A stretch of 64,000 bases of DNA from Streptococcus parasanguinis. GTDB taxonomy: Bacteria > Bacillota > Bacilli > Lactobacillales > Streptococcaceae. The translations under genes and the position numbers were made by a program. The stretch is taken from positions 62,001 to 126,000 of the forward strand of contig NZ_CP133988.1 of the NCBI RefSeq assembly GCF_031582885.1, in the 5' to 3' direction. Positions within the stretch are counted from its first letter, which is position 1. Each line of letters opens with the position of its first letter. Below, piece after piece: positions 1 to 9,990 of this stretch. Below the pieces are notes generated by a model that made no database searches, was not told the DNA's origin, and worked only from the letters and a program-made list of their open reading frames with translations.

Positions 1-564
<564 letters not shown>

Positions 565-592
565 TTAAGTTTTTTCTCTTTTTTTCTTTTTG

Positions 593-725
593 ATATTTCC
601 CTTAAGTGGTGGGGACGTGAGCAACTCCCTTCGGGATTTCATCACTTATTTTTGAGCCTACTGTCTCAAAAATCCCCTATTTCAGTAGCACAAGCTACTG
701 AAACTTTCACCACGGCGGGAAATAT
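593..725 (-). repeat. Multi-stem structured intergenic repeat between grpE and dnaK (copy A)
   Basis: Read on the minus strand, the block starts ATATTTCCCGCCGTGG and ends CCACTTAAGGGAAATAT, so its ends form a terminal stem. Inside are three hairpins: TTTCAGTAGC/GCTACTGAAA, TTTTTGAGAC/GGCTCAAAAA and AATCCC/GGGAGT. A related block with the same order of stems but different stem sequences is at 48011-48150. I infer a streptococcal intergenic repeat of the BOX/RUP kind. It sits inside the heat-shock operon transcript. Confidence 0.7.
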
Positions 726-730
726 CTTCC

Positions 731-752
731 TTGCAAGCCTCCGGCTTGCATC
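731..752 (-). terminator. Hairpin after grpE
   Basis: TGCAAGC and GCTTGCA arms form a short perfect hairpin just downstream of grpE. No clean U-run follows on the minus strand, so it may act as a processing or partial-termination element. Confidence 0.35.
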
Positions 753-795
753 TTATCTTTCTTTCATAGTTTAGTGTCGTTTCGGACAAGGTAGC

Positions 796-1320
796 CTAGT
801 TATATACTACTACCATGGCTGGGCGTAGGATGCGGTCATGGAGTTTGTAGCCTTTTTGGAAGACTTGTGCGATGGTGTCTGCTGGATGCTCGTCATCTGC
901 AGGTAAGGTTTGGATGGCCATGTGGTAGTTATGGTCAAAGGCTCCATCTGCTGGAATTTCTTCAATCCCTTCTTCTTTCAGGGCGTGAATCAAGCTTTCT
1001 TGGACCATTTCCAAGCCCTTCTTCACATCATCTGTCAAGCCTTCAACGGCAAGGGCACGTTCGAGGTTGTCAAGTGATGGTAAGATCGCTTTTGCCAAAT
1101 CTTGGCTACGGTATTTTTGTAATTGTTGACGTTCTTCGTTAGCACGGCGCTGAATGTTTTGCATTTCTGCATGAGCACGAAGGTATTTGTTTTCAAATTC
1201 CTCGGCACGCGCTTGTGCTTCTTCTAATTCAGAAGGTTGGTTGCTTTCCTCTACAACTTCTTCAGTTGTTTGGGCAACTTCTTCTTCTTTCACGTCTTCT
1301 TTTTTGATATCTTCTGTCAA
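796..1320 (-). CDS. grpE: Nucleotide exchange factor GrpE
   Basis: GrpE releases ADP from DnaK and so drives the Hsp70 cycle in the cytosol. The protein has an acidic, low-complexity N-terminus, then a coiled-coil region ([20 protein letters not shown]), then the conserved C-terminal domain with DNLERAL and the terminal [15 protein letters not shown] chose the TTG at 1320 (174 aa). It has an AAGGGG ribosome-binding site eight bases upstream, and the protein then starts (M)TEDIKKED, like other streptococcal GrpE proteins. The in-frame ATG at 1338 has no ribosome-binding site. The gene lies 24 bp after hrcA in the heat-shock operon. Confidence 0.95.
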   Translation of the reverse strand: MTEDIKKEDVKEEEVAQTTEEVVEESNQPSELEEAQARAEEFENKYLRAHAEMQNIQRRANEERQQLQKYRSQDLAKAILPSLDNLERALAVEGLTDDVKKGLEMVQESLIHALKEEGIEEIPADGAFDHNYHMAIQTLPADDEHPADTIAQVFQKGYKLHDRILRPAMVVVYN

Positions 1321-1344
1321 GGCATACACCCCTTTCATTTGGTC

Positions 1345-2379
1345 TTAATTTACTTCATAATGGTTGCTGTTGAGGTAACGGTAGTAGTCCGTTAACTTCA
1401 TGACCAGTACCCGTCCGATAACATTGACCAGGCTAATCACACGCCTGTAATCCATCTCTACGGGACCAATCACATGCATGAGGGCCATCCCACGATAAGG
1501 AACCAGGAATTTATGACTAATCACGGTCACATTTTTCAAAGCCTTCTCTTGGGATTCAGCAACCAGAATCTGGGTCATTTGGTCCTCTGGCATTCCCCCT
1601 CGCAACTCCAGAGCTACGTGTTGGGGGTTATCTAAGAACTGATAGGTCTGAAGATCGGCGTAGGTTAAGGATGAAACCTTTCCTTCTACAAAGACCAGTT
1701 CTTGAAACAGTTGCGAGAAGACATAATCAAACAGATCCAAGACATTGTCTGTCGTCTTAAAATAGCGCTGTACTATCTGTGGAATCTCTGTCCGCAAGCG
1801 GTAGTGGATATCCAAGACTGTATTTCCAATGAAACGTTCTTGAACCAGCTGATGGAAAATTTCCAAATCACTGGTTAAGAAATTCTTTGGAATGGCAAAT
1901 TGTACAGTGACAGGCTTTGATTCATCCAAGGTCAGAACCGCTAAAGCATCGTGGTTGGATAAGGGAACAATCTCAAAACCAGTCAAGCGCTGCCGCGTCG
2001 GCTCAACATCCTGAATGACTGCGGTGTAGCCCGTCATCTGGGCCAATAACTTAGCCGTAGCATCCAAGATATCGTCTAACTTAAAGGCTTCGAAATCGAA
2101 GGCTTTTACCACCTGGTAGACATCTTGCTCATCAATCAACTCTAGATCCAGCGAGTTCTGAACAAAATATTGAAAACCAGCTCGGCTGGGCATTCGACCA
2201 CTCGAAGTGTGGGCTTTTTCTAGTAAACCTTGCTTTTCGAGGGCAGCCATATCATTTCGGATCGTCGCACTACTAGATTGAATGACATCTTGCAGTGCTT
2301 TTGAACCGACTGGTTCGCGGATCTTGGTAAAGATATCGACGACAAGATTTAGAATCTCATTTTGACGTTCTGTAACCAT
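1345..2379 (-). CDS. hrcA: Heat-inducible transcription repressor HrcA
   Basis: HrcA binds CIRCE operators and represses the class I heat-shock genes. The 344-aa length is typical. The N-terminal winged helix (about residues 1-75, with [18 protein letters not shown]) matches the HrcA DNA-binding domain. The C-terminal region contains [10 protein letters not shown]. It is the first gene of the hrcA-grpE-dnaK operon. The start has a good ribosome-binding site (GAGAGGTGAGG). Two CIRCE elements and a sigma-A promoter lie directly upstream, so it should be autoregulated. Confidence 0.97.
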   Translation of the reverse strand: MVTERQNEILNLVVDIFTKIREPVGSKALQDVIQSSSATIRNDMAALEKQGLLEKAHTSSGRMPSRAGFQYFVQNSLDLELIDEQDVYQVVKAFDFEAFKLDDILDATAKLLAQMTGYTAVIQDVEPTRQRLTGFEIVPLSNHDALAVLTLDESKPVTVQFAIPKNFLTSDLEIFHQLVQERFIGNTVLDIHYRLRTEIPQIVQRYFKTTDNVLDLFDYVFSQLFQELVFVEGKVSSLTYADLQTYQFLDNPQHVALELRGGMPEDQMTQILVAESQEKALKNVTVISHKFLVPYRGMALMHVIGPVEMDYRRVISLVNVIGRVLVMKLTDYYRYLNSNHYEVN

Positions 2380-2400
2380 GACCTCACCTCTCTTTCGTAT

Positions 2401-2427
2401 TTAGCACTCTAAACACTCAAGTGCTAA
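2401..2427. promoter_or_regulatory. CIRCE operator 1 (proximal to hrcA)
   Basis: TTAGCACTC, nine bases, AAGTGCTAA: the HrcA inverted repeat with one mismatch in the right half. It lies just downstream of the -10 box, so bound HrcA should block transcription. Confidence 0.92.
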
Positions 2428-2438
2428 ACTGTGATTCT

Positions 2439-2466
2439 ATTATACACCCTCTCAAAAGAAAGTCAA
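2439..2466 (-). promoter_or_regulatory. Sigma-A promoter of the hrcA-grpE-dnaK operon
   Basis: On the minus strand, TTGACT (-35) and TATAAT (-10) are separated by 16 bases. The promoter sits between the two CIRCE operators. Confidence 0.85.
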
Positions 2467-2483
2467 GAAAAAAATCCAAAAAA

Positions 2484-2510
2484 TTAGCACTCTTTTCCCA
2501 AGAGTGCTAA
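2484..2510. promoter_or_regulatory. CIRCE operator 2 (distal, perfect)
   Basis: TTAGCACTC, nine bases, GAGTGCTAA: a perfect CIRCE inverted repeat upstream of the -35 box. Confidence 0.95.
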
Positions 2511-2547
2511 AAATCATTCTGAAGACCTAGAAAAAGAGAATCTCCTC

Positions 2548-3321
2548 CTATTTTCCAGCCTTTTTCAATAGTTGAATATATTCTTCCAATACTAGCTGAT
2601 GTTTGGCCATATACTGGGCATTTTCTACGCCAACATAACGGAAATGCCAATTCTCAAAATTTACACCTGTGATGTTGCTCTTCCCATCTGGGTAACGAAG
2701 GACAAAGCCATATTGCGGTGCGATGGCAGCCAGCTGCAAGCCCAACTCATCACTTTGACCAGCTTCGACACTCATATCGATCGCAAGCCCCGTCTGGTGT
2801 TCACTAGCACCAGGAACCTGTACCTGGGTCTGTACCTGCTTTTCAGCTTCTTCGTGCGAAAGGCCGCTAGCCTCTAGTTGCGAAACACGTTCATTATAGA
2901 GCTCTGTTTGCTCGGCCACACTTCGATAGCCTGATATCAAGGTTTCTTCTGGGGCAATTTTTCGAGCCGCTTCTAAAAATTGACGAGTTGGTTCTACAAT
3001 CCGACTATCCACTTTGATAGCATCCACATCTGTCAATTGCGGGTTCAACTCTGGCTTCACATTGTCACGATTGACCAAGATCAACTGCCAGTCTTTTGTC
3101 GAAACAGCTGGTAAATCTGATTTTTCTTTCTTTTTCTTAGAAGAAGAGGGAGTCGTTACAGCTGTTTTTTTTGCCTTCCAAAACTGAAGCCCTGAAAACA
3201 AGCTTGGTTTAGCCAAGTAAGCACCAATTCCTGATCCAAGGACCACAAGAAGAAAGAAACTCAATAGGTAGGGCCACCATTTCTTACGTTTTTTTCTTGC
3301 GCGTCTATACTTATTTGTCAT
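2548..3321 (-). CDS. Membrane-anchored D-Ala-D-Ala / LD-carboxypeptidase, VanY/DacB family
   Basis: Probable peptidoglycan carboxypeptidase that trims stem peptides outside the membrane. The N-terminus is strongly basic, followed by one membrane segment (about residues 18-38). The catalytic domain (about 75-250) carries the zinc motifs SEHQTGLAIDMS and WHFRYV of the VanY/LdcB family. The N-terminus has no lipobox Cys, unlike pneumococcal DacB, so anchoring is by the membrane helix. I prefer the ATG at 3321, which has GAGGAT upstream, over 3327. It overlaps the end of the upstream phosphatase gene by 11 bp, so the two are co-transcribed. Confidence 0.88.
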   Translation of the reverse strand: MTNKYRRARKKRKKWWPYLLSFFLLVVLGSGIGAYLAKPSLFSGLQFWKAKKTAVTTPSSSKKKKEKSDLPAVSTKDWQLILVNRDNVKPELNPQLTDVDAIKVDSRIVEPTRQFLEAARKIAPEETLISGYRSVAEQTELYNERVSQLEASGLSHEEAEKQVQTQVQVPGASEHQTGLAIDMSVEAGQSDELGLQLAAIAPQYGFVLRYPDGKSNITGVNFENWHFRYVGVENAQYMAKHQLVLEEYIQLLKKAGK

Positions 3322-4012
3322 GGCCATCCTCTAAGAGTTTTGCTCCAACCTTACGATAGGACAGATCTCCAATCTTTTCAATATGAAAGGCGCCATCCTC
3401 ATAGGCCAAAACCGTTACACTTCCGTTGTCCAAGACCAATTCTTCGACTGCTTTCGGATCGATGAGATAAATCAAAGTCGTAATGGTCATGCCGTGGCTG
3501 ACAACAATCGCATTCCCACCACCAGCTGCTTCTACCTCTTTTGCAATAGCTTCAAATCCTTCTAAGATTCGGCCACTCAAGGCGCTCCAGGATTCAGCCC
3601 AACCCGTGGTATCCACTTCAACGATCCCTTCTGCCAACTCCATTAAACTCAACCGATGGAAATCATCGACCTTAAAGACACGGGGTAAAACCCCCATAAA
3701 GAGCTCGCCATCATAGGCACCGTCGAAGCTACCAAAACACCACTCGCGGATCCGTTTGTCATAATGATAAGGGGTTTTCCCTGTCAGACCGAGTTCTTGA
3801 AGAATAATCCCCATGGTTTGAATGGTGCGTCCAGAATCACTCGAAACAGCCTCTTCAAAAGAAAGGCCAGCTTCCTTGAGACCAAGACCGAGTTCTCGAA
3901 TCCCACGCTCTCCTGCTTCTGTCAGCGGAGTGTCTGACCAGCCCTGTGCTCGCCCAATGGTATTAAACATGGTTTTTCCATGACGAGCAATATATAATCT
4001 GGTTTTTGTCAT
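3311..4012 (-). CDS. Histidine phosphatase family protein (phosphoglycerate-mutase-like), copy 1
   Basis: The 233-aa protein has the RHG catalytic motif (ARHGKTMFN, residues 9-17) and the second catalytic histidine in VVSHGMTI. The family covers phosphoglycerate mutases and many phosphatases. The substrate cannot be told from sequence. It is a close paralogue of the next upstream gene (4136-4825). Both share long blocks such as IREWCFGSFDGAY, so the pair arose by tandem duplication. It overlaps the carboxypeptidase gene downstream. Confidence 0.88.
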   Translation of the reverse strand: MTKTRLYIARHGKTMFNTIGRAQGWSDTPLTEAGERGIRELGLGLKEAGLSFEEAVSSDSGRTIQTMGIILQELGLTGKTPYHYDKRIREWCFGSFDGAYDGELFMGVLPRVFKVDDFHRLSLMELAEGIVEVDTTGWAESWSALSGRILEGFEAIAKEVEAAGGGNAIVVSHGMTITTLIYLIDPKAVEELVLDNGSVTVLAYEDGAFHIEKIGDLSYRKVGAKLLEDGHDK

Positions 4013-4135
4013 TGTATTACCTCCGTATGTATCTCTTTCATTATATCATTTTTTGTAAAAAGAAAGTAGGAAAGCTCTTACAAGTTTTGAGAGAAAGAAA
4101 AGGCTATGACCAAAGGGTCAGCCTTTCAGGACGGA

Positions 4136-4825
4136 CTAGGATTCTTGCAAGCTTTCACCGACCTCACGGTAACTGCTATCTCCAACCCCCTTAACCGTCA
4201 ATTTTCCATCTTCATATTCTACAAGGGTAACACTACCGTTTGAAAGAGGCAGATTAAGATTTGGTTTTCCTTCGATCAAGCAGACCAAGGTCTGAATGGT
4301 CCAACTATGGCTGACCACCAAGGCATTGCCTCCACCATTTTCTTCCACTTCTTTGGCAATAGCTTCAAAACCTTCTAGGATTCGGCCTTTCAAAACTTCC
4401 CAAGGTTCAGCCCAATCTGCTGTGTCCACTTGGCAGATGCCATTGGCCAAGTCTTCCAAGGTCAAGGTCTTATAGTCTTCTACATCTAGCACGCGCGGCA
4501 CGACACCGTGAAAGAGCTCCCCACCGTAGGCCCCATCAAAGCTACCAAAACACCACTCGCGGATCCGTTTGTCAAAGCGATAAGGAATCTGGTCTTTCAA
4601 GCCCAATTCATCGAGAATGATCCCCATAGTCTGAATGGCACGGCCTGAATCACTGGAATAAGCTCGAGTAAACTCCAAACCGGACTCACGCAAGCCGATT
4701 CCTAGAGCTTGAATCCCTCGTTCTCCTTCTGCTGTCAAGGGTGTATCGGACCAGCCTTGAGCACGGCCAATGGTATTAAACATGGTTCTCCCATGACGAA
4801 TCACAAATAATCTTGTTTTAGCCAT
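4136..4825 (-). CDS. Histidine phosphatase family protein (phosphoglycerate-mutase-like), copy 2
   Basis: 229 aa, with the RHG motif (IRHGRTMFNTIGRAQGWSDT) and the second histidine in VVSHSWTI. In copy 1 this last motif reads VVSHGMTI, so the active-site neighbourhood has diverged. It is on the same strand as copy 1 with a 123-bp gap. The exact function is unknown. The core-metabolism GpmA is a different, dPGM-type protein with its own length and motifs, so I do not call this glycolytic. Confidence 0.88.
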   Translation of the reverse strand: MAKTRLFVIRHGRTMFNTIGRAQGWSDTPLTAEGERGIQALGIGLRESGLEFTRAYSSDSGRAIQTMGIILDELGLKDQIPYRFDKRIREWCFGSFDGAYGGELFHGVVPRVLDVEDYKTLTLEDLANGICQVDTADWAEPWEVLKGRILEGFEAIAKEVEENGGGNALVVSHSWTIQTLVCLIEGKPNLNLPLSNGSVTLVEYEDGKLTVKGVGDSSYREVGESLQES

Positions 4826-4906
4826 CTTGTCTCCTTTTGCAAGAAAAAAGTCTGGAGTTTTATCATCACAGACTTTTCTATTTTCTACTATTATACTAGA
4901 TTTCTC

Positions 4907-6244
4907 TTAGTTTTTAAAGCTATGAACCGGAGCTGGAATTTGACCACCACGGGCAATGAAATCAGCTGATGAAGCTTTGTTGACCTTCATTACCGGAGCA
5001 GATCCAAGAAGTCCACCGAGCTCTAACATATCGCCTTCTTTTCCATAAGGAATGATCCGAACGGCTGTTGTCTTTTGGTTAATGACCCCGATAGCTGCTT
5101 CGTCGGCGATCATGGCCGCAATGGTTGTATCTGGAGTATCAGCTGGGATGGCAATCATATCTAGACCGACGGAGCAGATAGCTGTCATGGCTTCCAATTT
5201 TTCCAAGTTGATATGACCGGATTGAACCGCCGCAATCATCCCTTCGTCTTCTGAGACCGGAATGAAGGCACCTGACAACCCACCGACTTGGTTACAAGCC
5301 ATGATCCCGCCTTTTTTCACTTGGTCATTGAGCAAAGCTAGTGCTGCTGTTGTTCCGTGGGTTCCTACTACTTCAAGCCCCATGGCTTCAAGGACACGGG
5401 CAACCGAATCCCCAACAGCTGGTGTTGGCGCGAGAGACAAGTCTACAATCCCAAACTCAACACCGAGACGTTCACTAGCCATTTGACCCACTAATTGCCC
5501 AACACGGGTAATCTTGAAAGCTGTCTTCTTGACTGTTTCAGCCAATACATCAAAGCTAGCGCCTGGAACTTTTTCGATCGCCCGTTGGACGACACCTGGT
5601 CCTGAAACCCCAACGTTGATGACGACATCCGCTTCACCGACACCGTGGAAGGCACCCGCCATAAAGGGATTGTCTTCTACCGCATTGGCAAAGACCACGA
5701 GTTTACCTGGTCCCATTGGATCTGCTTGGGAAGCTTCTTTAATGATGCGCCCCATGTCTCGGACAGCGGTCATATTGATCCCTGTCTTGGTCGATCCGAT
5801 ATTGACTGAAGAGCAGACAAAATCTGTCTCCGCAAGGGCACGAGGAATGGAATTAATGAGGATCTCATCCCCTTTTTGGTAGCCTTTTTGAACCAGAGCT
5901 GAGAAGCCACCGATAAAGTTGACCCCAACTTCTTTGGCCGCACGATCTAGTGCCTTGGCAAAGGGTACATAATCTGTCGCATTGGTTGCTGCCCCGATAA
6001 TAGAAATCGGAGTGACCGAAACCCGCTTATTCACAATGGGAATACCAAGTTCTGCCGCAATCTCATCCCCAACAGCCACTAAGTCTTTAGCCTTTTTCAC
6101 AATCTTATTGTAGACTTTTTCTGCCGCCTTTTCGATATCCGGATCAATACAATCTAGAAGCGAAATCCCCATGGTGATAGTCCGAACATCGAAGTTCTGC
6201 TCCTCAATCATGGCAATGGTTTCTGTTACCTGTTTAATGTCCAT
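4907..6244 (-). CDS. PFL family protein, DUF711/UPF0210
   Basis: A 445-aa, Gly/Ala-rich protein matching the conserved UPF0210 (DUF711) family, for example in [15 protein letters not shown] and [19 protein letters not shown]. These proteins are structurally related to pyruvate formate-lyase, but no reaction is established. It is almost always paired with the small ACT-domain gene found here 18 bp upstream (6263-6529). That suggests amino-acid or small-molecule control of an unknown metabolic step. No transmembrane segments or signal peptide are visible. Confidence 0.93.
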   Translation of the reverse strand: MDIKQVTETIAMIEEQNFDVRTITMGISLLDCIDPDIEKAAEKVYNKIVKKAKDLVAVGDEIAAELGIPIVNKRVSVTPISIIGAATNATDYVPFAKALDRAAKEVGVNFIGGFSALVQKGYQKGDEILINSIPRALAETDFVCSSVNIGSTKTGINMTAVRDMGRIIKEASQADPMGPGKLVVFANAVEDNPFMAGAFHGVGEADVVINVGVSGPGVVQRAIEKVPGASFDVLAETVKKTAFKITRVGQLVGQMASERLGVEFGIVDLSLAPTPAVGDSVARVLEAMGLEVVGTHGTTAALALLNDQVKKGGIMACNQVGGLSGAFIPVSEDEGMIAAVQSGHINLEKLEAMTAICSVGLDMIAIPADTPDTTIAAMIADEAAIGVINQKTTAVRIIPYGKEGDMLELGGLLGSAPVMKVNKASSADFIARGGQIPAPVHSFKN

Positions 6245-6262
6245 AAATTCTCAACCCCTATC

Positions 6263-6529
6263 TTACAAATTGTGCATAGCATCAAAAATCGCTGCGCTTT
6301 GGATATTGATTTTCACATGCAGAGACTGACCGAATTCTTCCAACTCTGAACGAAGCTGTGTGAAATCTTTTTTCTCATCTGACGATACAACCGCCATCAT
6401 GGTAAAGTATTCATCCAATACGGTTTGAGAGATATCATCGATATTGAGTCCTAATTCTGCCACTTTCGTTGCAACACCCGCTACGATTCCTTTTTGGTCT
6501 TTACCAACGACTGTAATAATTGCTTTCAT
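6263..6529 (-). CDS. ACT domain-containing protein (UPF0237)
   Basis: 88 aa, made of a single ACT domain (KAIITVVGKDQKGIVAGVATKVAELGLNI is the typical first strand-helix unit). ACT domains bind amino acids and act as regulatory modules. The family is genetically linked to UPF0210, the next gene downstream, and both form one transcription unit. It resembles the stand-alone GcvR-like ACT regulators. The ligand is unknown. Confidence 0.92.
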   Translation of the reverse strand: MKAIITVVGKDQKGIVAGVATKVAELGLNIDDISQTVLDEYFTMMAVVSSDEKKDFTQLRSELEEFGQSLHVKINIQSAAIFDAMHNL

Positions 6530-6628
6530 TTCACTGCTCCATTCTATCTATTTGCTTCCATTGTAGCACAATCCCCTTAAAATCGCCCTTCTCAACCGGG
6601 AACGTTCGTATATTTTCCGCGTGCATAA

Positions 6629-6806
6629 AAAATAAAGAGGCTGGGACAAAAGTCCTAGCCTCTTAATTGTTTTTGGATTGTCGAACAAGACGCAGTGGTT
6701 GAGTGGGCTCTACTACGCTGATTTCATCAGCTTTTACAGCCCTACTCAACTGTGCGGAGGTGAGACGACGAAATCGAATTCTAACGAATTACTGATTTCT
6801 GTCCCA
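6629..6806. repeat. Structured intergenic repeat with GGCTGGGACAAAA hairpin
   Basis: A terminator-like hairpin (AGAGGCTGGGAC / GTCCTAGCCTCT) is followed by a large hairpin whose arms include GGTTGAGT/ACTCAAC, with an inner GCTGAT/ATCAGC stem. It closes with TGTCCCACTCTCT, which can pair back to the start. This GGCTGGGACAAAA motif is common between streptococcal genes. It fills the gap between the VanZ-RDD gene and the ACT gene. Confidence 0.65.
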
Positions 6807-6812
6807 CTCTCT

Positions 6813-7934
6813 CTATTTTGACGATTCAGTTTCATCTTTTAAGAGCTCTTTCTTCACGCGCACCGTACTCTCATACTCAGCCCCAGCTAGACGGTCAAAC
6901 AGAAAGCGACGATTAAGCAAGATAATGGCAAGAGTGAGAATCAGGTACAATAAAACCACAAAGAAGAGCAATAAAATCATGGACAGGGTTAAGAGAGAAT
7001 TGTCCGTCAAATCGCTATTCAAGAGCGAAATCAAATAGAACAACCCTTGAGGAATCAGATAGAAATAACCTACTACCAGGATTCCCCACCAGATGGTGCG
7101 AAGCCATTTTTGCTTGTCAAAATGCAAGCGGAATTTCAATAAAGCCATTCCCAAGGTTTTGCCCCGCCACAAGGGAATCAAACCAAAATAAACAGCCAAA
7201 ACCGCTACATAAGGAATCGTCTCTAAACGCTCGATTACCGCGTAAAGCAAGGATAGCATCACAAAGTCGATCAAGAAGGCAAGACCCGTCCGGAAACCAG
7301 ATACTCTGGTTCCTACTCGGAAAGAATGTTCGTCAATTTCATCTCGTGTCGGCAATAACCAAACCAGGAACCAACCAAGCAGATAACCCACTCCACCACC
7401 AGTGGTATTTTGAATAATATCATCGACATCTGCTAGGCGGTAAGGACCCGGATATAGAAAGTAGAGACCTGATAACTGGGTCAGCTCCAAAAAGAGACTA
7501 AAGAGGGCTGTCAGGAGAATCGTTTTCTTAAAACCACACTTGAAATAATAGCGTAGATACATCCCAAAAGGAATCAACATCAGAACATTAAAGGCAGGCA
7601 CATAAAAAGTTGGATGCTTAAGGGCTTGAATCCATGTACCAGTCTGCGCTAAATCAAAGGGGCTCTCCTGGAAAAAATCCACTACAAAAGCAAAGGGATG
7701 GAGATTGACCATTTCCGAGTAGTTAGTATGAATCTTACTTGGATCCGGCAGAGGCAAGATCACCAAGAGATAGACCGTCATCAAGTAAAGCATAAAAGAA
7801 TAGAAAATCAGCACCCGCAGTTTATTGACCGAACCATATTTTCGATAATTCAAAATCATGTAGGGCAAGGTCAGCAAAAATGCCAGAAAAGGAAAGAGCT
7901 GAACAGCTGTTTTGATCGTAGAGATATACCCCAT
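6813..7934 (-). CDS. VanZ-family membrane protein with C-terminal RDD domain
   Basis: 373 aa, polytopic. The N-terminal half (about residues 1-200) has VanZ-type features, including MLIPFGMYLRY and the DVDDIIQNTTGG segment typical of VanZ-like proteins. The C-terminal half (about 210-370) is an RDD-type membrane domain with RVSGFRTGLAFLIDFVML and GKTLGMALLKFRL. The role is unknown; VanZ proteins have been linked to low-level teicoplanin resistance. It appears to be a single-gene unit. Confidence 0.85.
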   Translation of the reverse strand: MGYISTIKTAVQLFPFLAFLLTLPYMILNYRKYGSVNKLRVLIFYSFMLYLMTVYLLVILPLPDPSKIHTNYSEMVNLHPFAFVVDFFQESPFDLAQTGTWIQALKHPTFYVPAFNVLMLIPFGMYLRYYFKCGFKKTILLTALFSLFLELTQLSGLYFLYPGPYRLADVDDIIQNTTGGGVGYLLGWFLVWLLPTRDEIDEHSFRVGTRVSGFRTGLAFLIDFVMLSLLYAVIERLETIPYVAVLAVYFGLIPLWRGKTLGMALLKFRLHFDKQKWLRTIWWGILVVGYFYLIPQGLFYLISLLNSDLTDNSLLTLSMILLLFFVVLLYLILTLAIILLNRRFLFDRLAGAEYESTVRVKKELLKDETESSK

Positions 7935-8078
7935 TGTGTCTCCTTTTTTTCGTTATAAAATCACCCTTTGCACAATGACAAAAGGTGATTTCTTCATTGA
8001 TATAGAATATTATACGGCCCGGTAGAAGAAGAGTCAAGGAAGTACGATGAAAACCTTACTGAGGAGCCATCTTAATAG

Positions 8079-8672
8079 TTAGCTCCTCCCCTTCAATCCT
8101 TTACTTCCGATAAAGACCAATAGATAACTCACAATCCCTGAAAGATGCAATAGTGTTGATATCCATCCGGTGATTACTGGTAAGAGCATGAGGCCAGATA
8201 GAAAAATCAAGAATAGATAAAGCCATTTTACGGTACGTGAAAATTCTTTCCACACGTTTGGCAGGATCATAACCCCTCCGGTCACAAAGGCGTATCCTAC
8301 AGCAGAGATCCCTGTTGCCTGAATGTCCTGCTCCTGGGTTAAAAAGTGAAAAACGATGGAAGAGAGGACTGTCGCCGTCACAAAAACGATTAAGACTTGT
8401 CTGGAGCCTCTTTTTCTTTCTAGCAGTCCTCCGAAGGGAAGGATCATGAGTCCATTTAACAACAAATGGACCCATAAAAACCAGATAGGGGCTCCTTTAC
8501 TACCGTGCATCAGGGTCCCACTAACATATTGCCAACCATACACCGGCTTTGAATGAAAAGCCAATAGGTCATAATACATAGCATCCCCATAAAAGGAAGT
8601 CAATAGACCGAGCGATAAACAGATTAGAGCTAAAGTACTGATAACAGGGTAGGTTGTAAGGATTCTTTCCAT
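8079..8672 (-). CDS. Rhomboid family intramembrane serine protease
   Basis: About 197 aa with six predicted membrane helices. A GISA motif (catalytic Ser) lies in the fourth hydrophobic segment and a His (LLHLSG) in the last one, which together give the rhomboid Ser-His dyad. The ATG at 8672 has an AGAGAAGA ribosome-binding site and is preferred to 8726, which would add a non-hydrophobic extension. GISA replaces the more usual GxSG, so activity is likely but not certain. The substrate is unknown. Confidence 0.8.
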   Translation of the reverse strand: MERILTTYPVISTLALICLSLGLLTSFYGDAMYYDLLAFHSKPVYGWQYVSGTLMHGSKGAPIWFLWVHLLLNGLMILPFGGLLERKRGSRQVLIVFVTATVLSSIVFHFLTQEQDIQATGISAVGYAFVTGGVMILPNVWKEFSRTVKWLYLFLIFLSGLMLLPVITGWISTLLHLSGIVSYLLVFIGSKGLKGRS

Positions 8673-8869
8673 ATTTATCTTCTCTTTTTCAAAAAACAGC
8701 GTTACGATGTCTCCATTCACGACCATTATACCATTTATTTCATTGGAGACAGAAAAGTTTTTGCTTCTTTCGTTTCAAATCTTTGCTGGAAAAACGAAAT
8801 ATCGTGACTTATTAGTCGGTCATTATTCGTGACCGGAAAGCGATCCTATTTTTTAGCCGTAGCAAAAAT

Positions 8870-8898
8870 TTGACTTTCCATTTTAAAAAGAATATACT
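8870..8898 (+). promoter_or_regulatory. Promoter of the CsbD-like gene
   Basis: TTGACT, 17 bases, TATACT, about 90 bases before the ATG at 8990. The rest of the 317-bp gap between the rhomboid and CsbD genes shows no other feature. Confidence 0.75.
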
Positions 8899-8989
8899 CA
8901 TTCTAATCTGAGACAAATATTTTTTATTTTTTTAAATCAACAGTATTGCATTCAGAGAAATAAACGACTAACTTCATGGAGGTGACGCT

Positions 8990-9193
8990 ATGTCATTAGA
9001 AGAAAAATTGAACCAAGTAAAAGGCTCTGTTAAAGAAGGCTTCGGTAAATTAACCGGCGATAAAAAAACAGAAGCTGAAGGCACTGCTGAAAAAGTTGCT
9101 TCAAAAGCAAAAGAAGTTGCTGAAGATGCAAAAGAAGCTGTTGAAGGAGCTATCAAGGGCGTTAAAAATATCTTTCATAAAGAAGACAAATAG
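8990..9193 (+). CDS. CsbD-like stress protein
   Basis: A 67-aa highly charged protein with the CsbD signature near the N-terminus ([21 protein letters not shown]). An Ala/Glu/Lys-rich amphipathic region follows. CsbD proteins are general-stress proteins of unknown biochemistry. The ribosome-binding site is GGAGGTGA, and a sigma-A promoter is visible upstream. A rho-independent terminator follows directly, so it is monocistronic. It is the last core gene before the mobile region. Confidence 0.92.
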   Translation: MSLEEKLNQVKGSVKEGFGKLTGDKKTEAEGTAEKVASKAKEVAEDAKEAVEGAIKGVKNIFHKEDK

Positions 9194-9208
9194 TCTTTAA
9201 CATCCTAG

Positions 9209-9264
9209 ACCCACTCTATTTTCTACAGTCATGTTTGACCGTGGAAGATAGGGTGGGTTTTTAT
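9209..9264 (+). terminator. Rho-independent terminator of the CsbD-like gene
   Basis: ACCCACTCTAT pairs with ATAGGGTGGGT, with inner GTC/GAC pairing, followed by a T-run. Confidence 0.85.
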
Positions 9265-9290
9265 TTTCCATTTATCTTAGGTATAGAAAA

Positions 9291-9346
9291 AACACCCCGA
9301 AGGGTGCTCTTTGTAAGTATAGTAATTCTTTCGAATTAACATTTTG
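9291..9346 (-). other. Truncated rpsI 3'-end copy with terminator (site a)
   Basis: A hairpin (AACACCCC/GGGTGCT) is followed, in the minus-strand upstream direction, by AATTCTTTCGAATTAACATTTTG. The same hairpin plus GAATTAACG layout occurs at the full copy at 9684. It carries only the stop codon and last codons of rpsI. It is the outermost trace of the integration array. Confidence 0.55.
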
Positions 9347-9544
9347 CGTGCAGTGGTTGCTATCCATTCAAATATCGCTTCGCTTGTTTTCTTGGGGCAA
9401 CTGTGCATAGCATATCTCTACGCGACTAAAGTCGCTAGAGCTATCCTAATTGCGCACCGCTAGTTCTCATACAAAAAACACCTTGCAAGATGCAAAGTGT
9501 TTTCGTTTGTATTCTGCTTTCCAGCAACGAATTAACGTTTAGAG
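9341..9544. repeat. ~200-bp palindrome-rich repeat, copy 1
   Basis: Nearly identical to 15590-15792. It contains GCGACTAAAGTCGC and CTTGCAAGATGCAAAG stem-loops and ends with a terminator and GAATTAACGTTTAGAG. Each copy is fused to a truncated rpsI 3'-end. The inner part (to ~9475) looks like a BOX-type intergenic repeat. Confidence 0.8.
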
Positions 9545-9635
9545 GCAATTGACTTCGTCGAATTGCAGCCGTATTTGTAAGTGGCTAAAGCCACAACAAC
9601 TACGTCAACTGCCACAATTTAGTATGAAAACATAA

Positions 9636-9661
9636 AAAGAACACCTCGAAAGGTGTTCTTT
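9636..9661 (-). terminator. Terminator of the rpsI-like copy at 9684
   Basis: AAAGAACACC/GGTGTTCTTT hairpin, with the rpsI 3'-end copy immediately upstream on the minus strand. It is probably an older rpsI terminator. Confidence 0.7.
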
Positions 9662-9683
9662 GTAAATATTGTAATTCTTTCGA

Positions 9684-9735
9684 ATTAACGTTTACTAAAT
9701 TGTGAAGCTTTACGAGCTTTCTTAAGACCTGGTTT
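9684..9735 (-). repeat. att site c: copy of the rpsI 3' end
   Basis: Read on the minus strand, this encodes [16 protein letters not shown] and a stop, exactly the C-terminus of RpsI, with synonymous differences from the intact gene at 40344. It shares the core GCTTTCTTAAGACCTGGTT with the other sites. It is the outer attachment site of module 1. Confidence 0.88.
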
Positions 9736-9990
9736 GACACAGTTGGATTTCAGGTACTTTCAGTTTAGCTTTATATCAACCATCATCAAAATCCAACTAT
9801 TTTCTTATTTTAAAAAATATGAATAAGTTTGATTGAATGAGGGAATTTCTTTAAATTTTTTCTTAGCACCTATAAGTTAATAATACTATTCTTTAAATTA
9901 TAGTTTATAATTATCTGATGTTTCAATGACCACAAAACAAAGTACAGCGAATCACTTCCTTTAGTCAAACATATAACTGAACAACATTGT

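Noticed and set aside
867..1142. Plus-strand ORF over grpE
   Set aside because: Antisense shadow of grpE; no start signal and no sensible protein.
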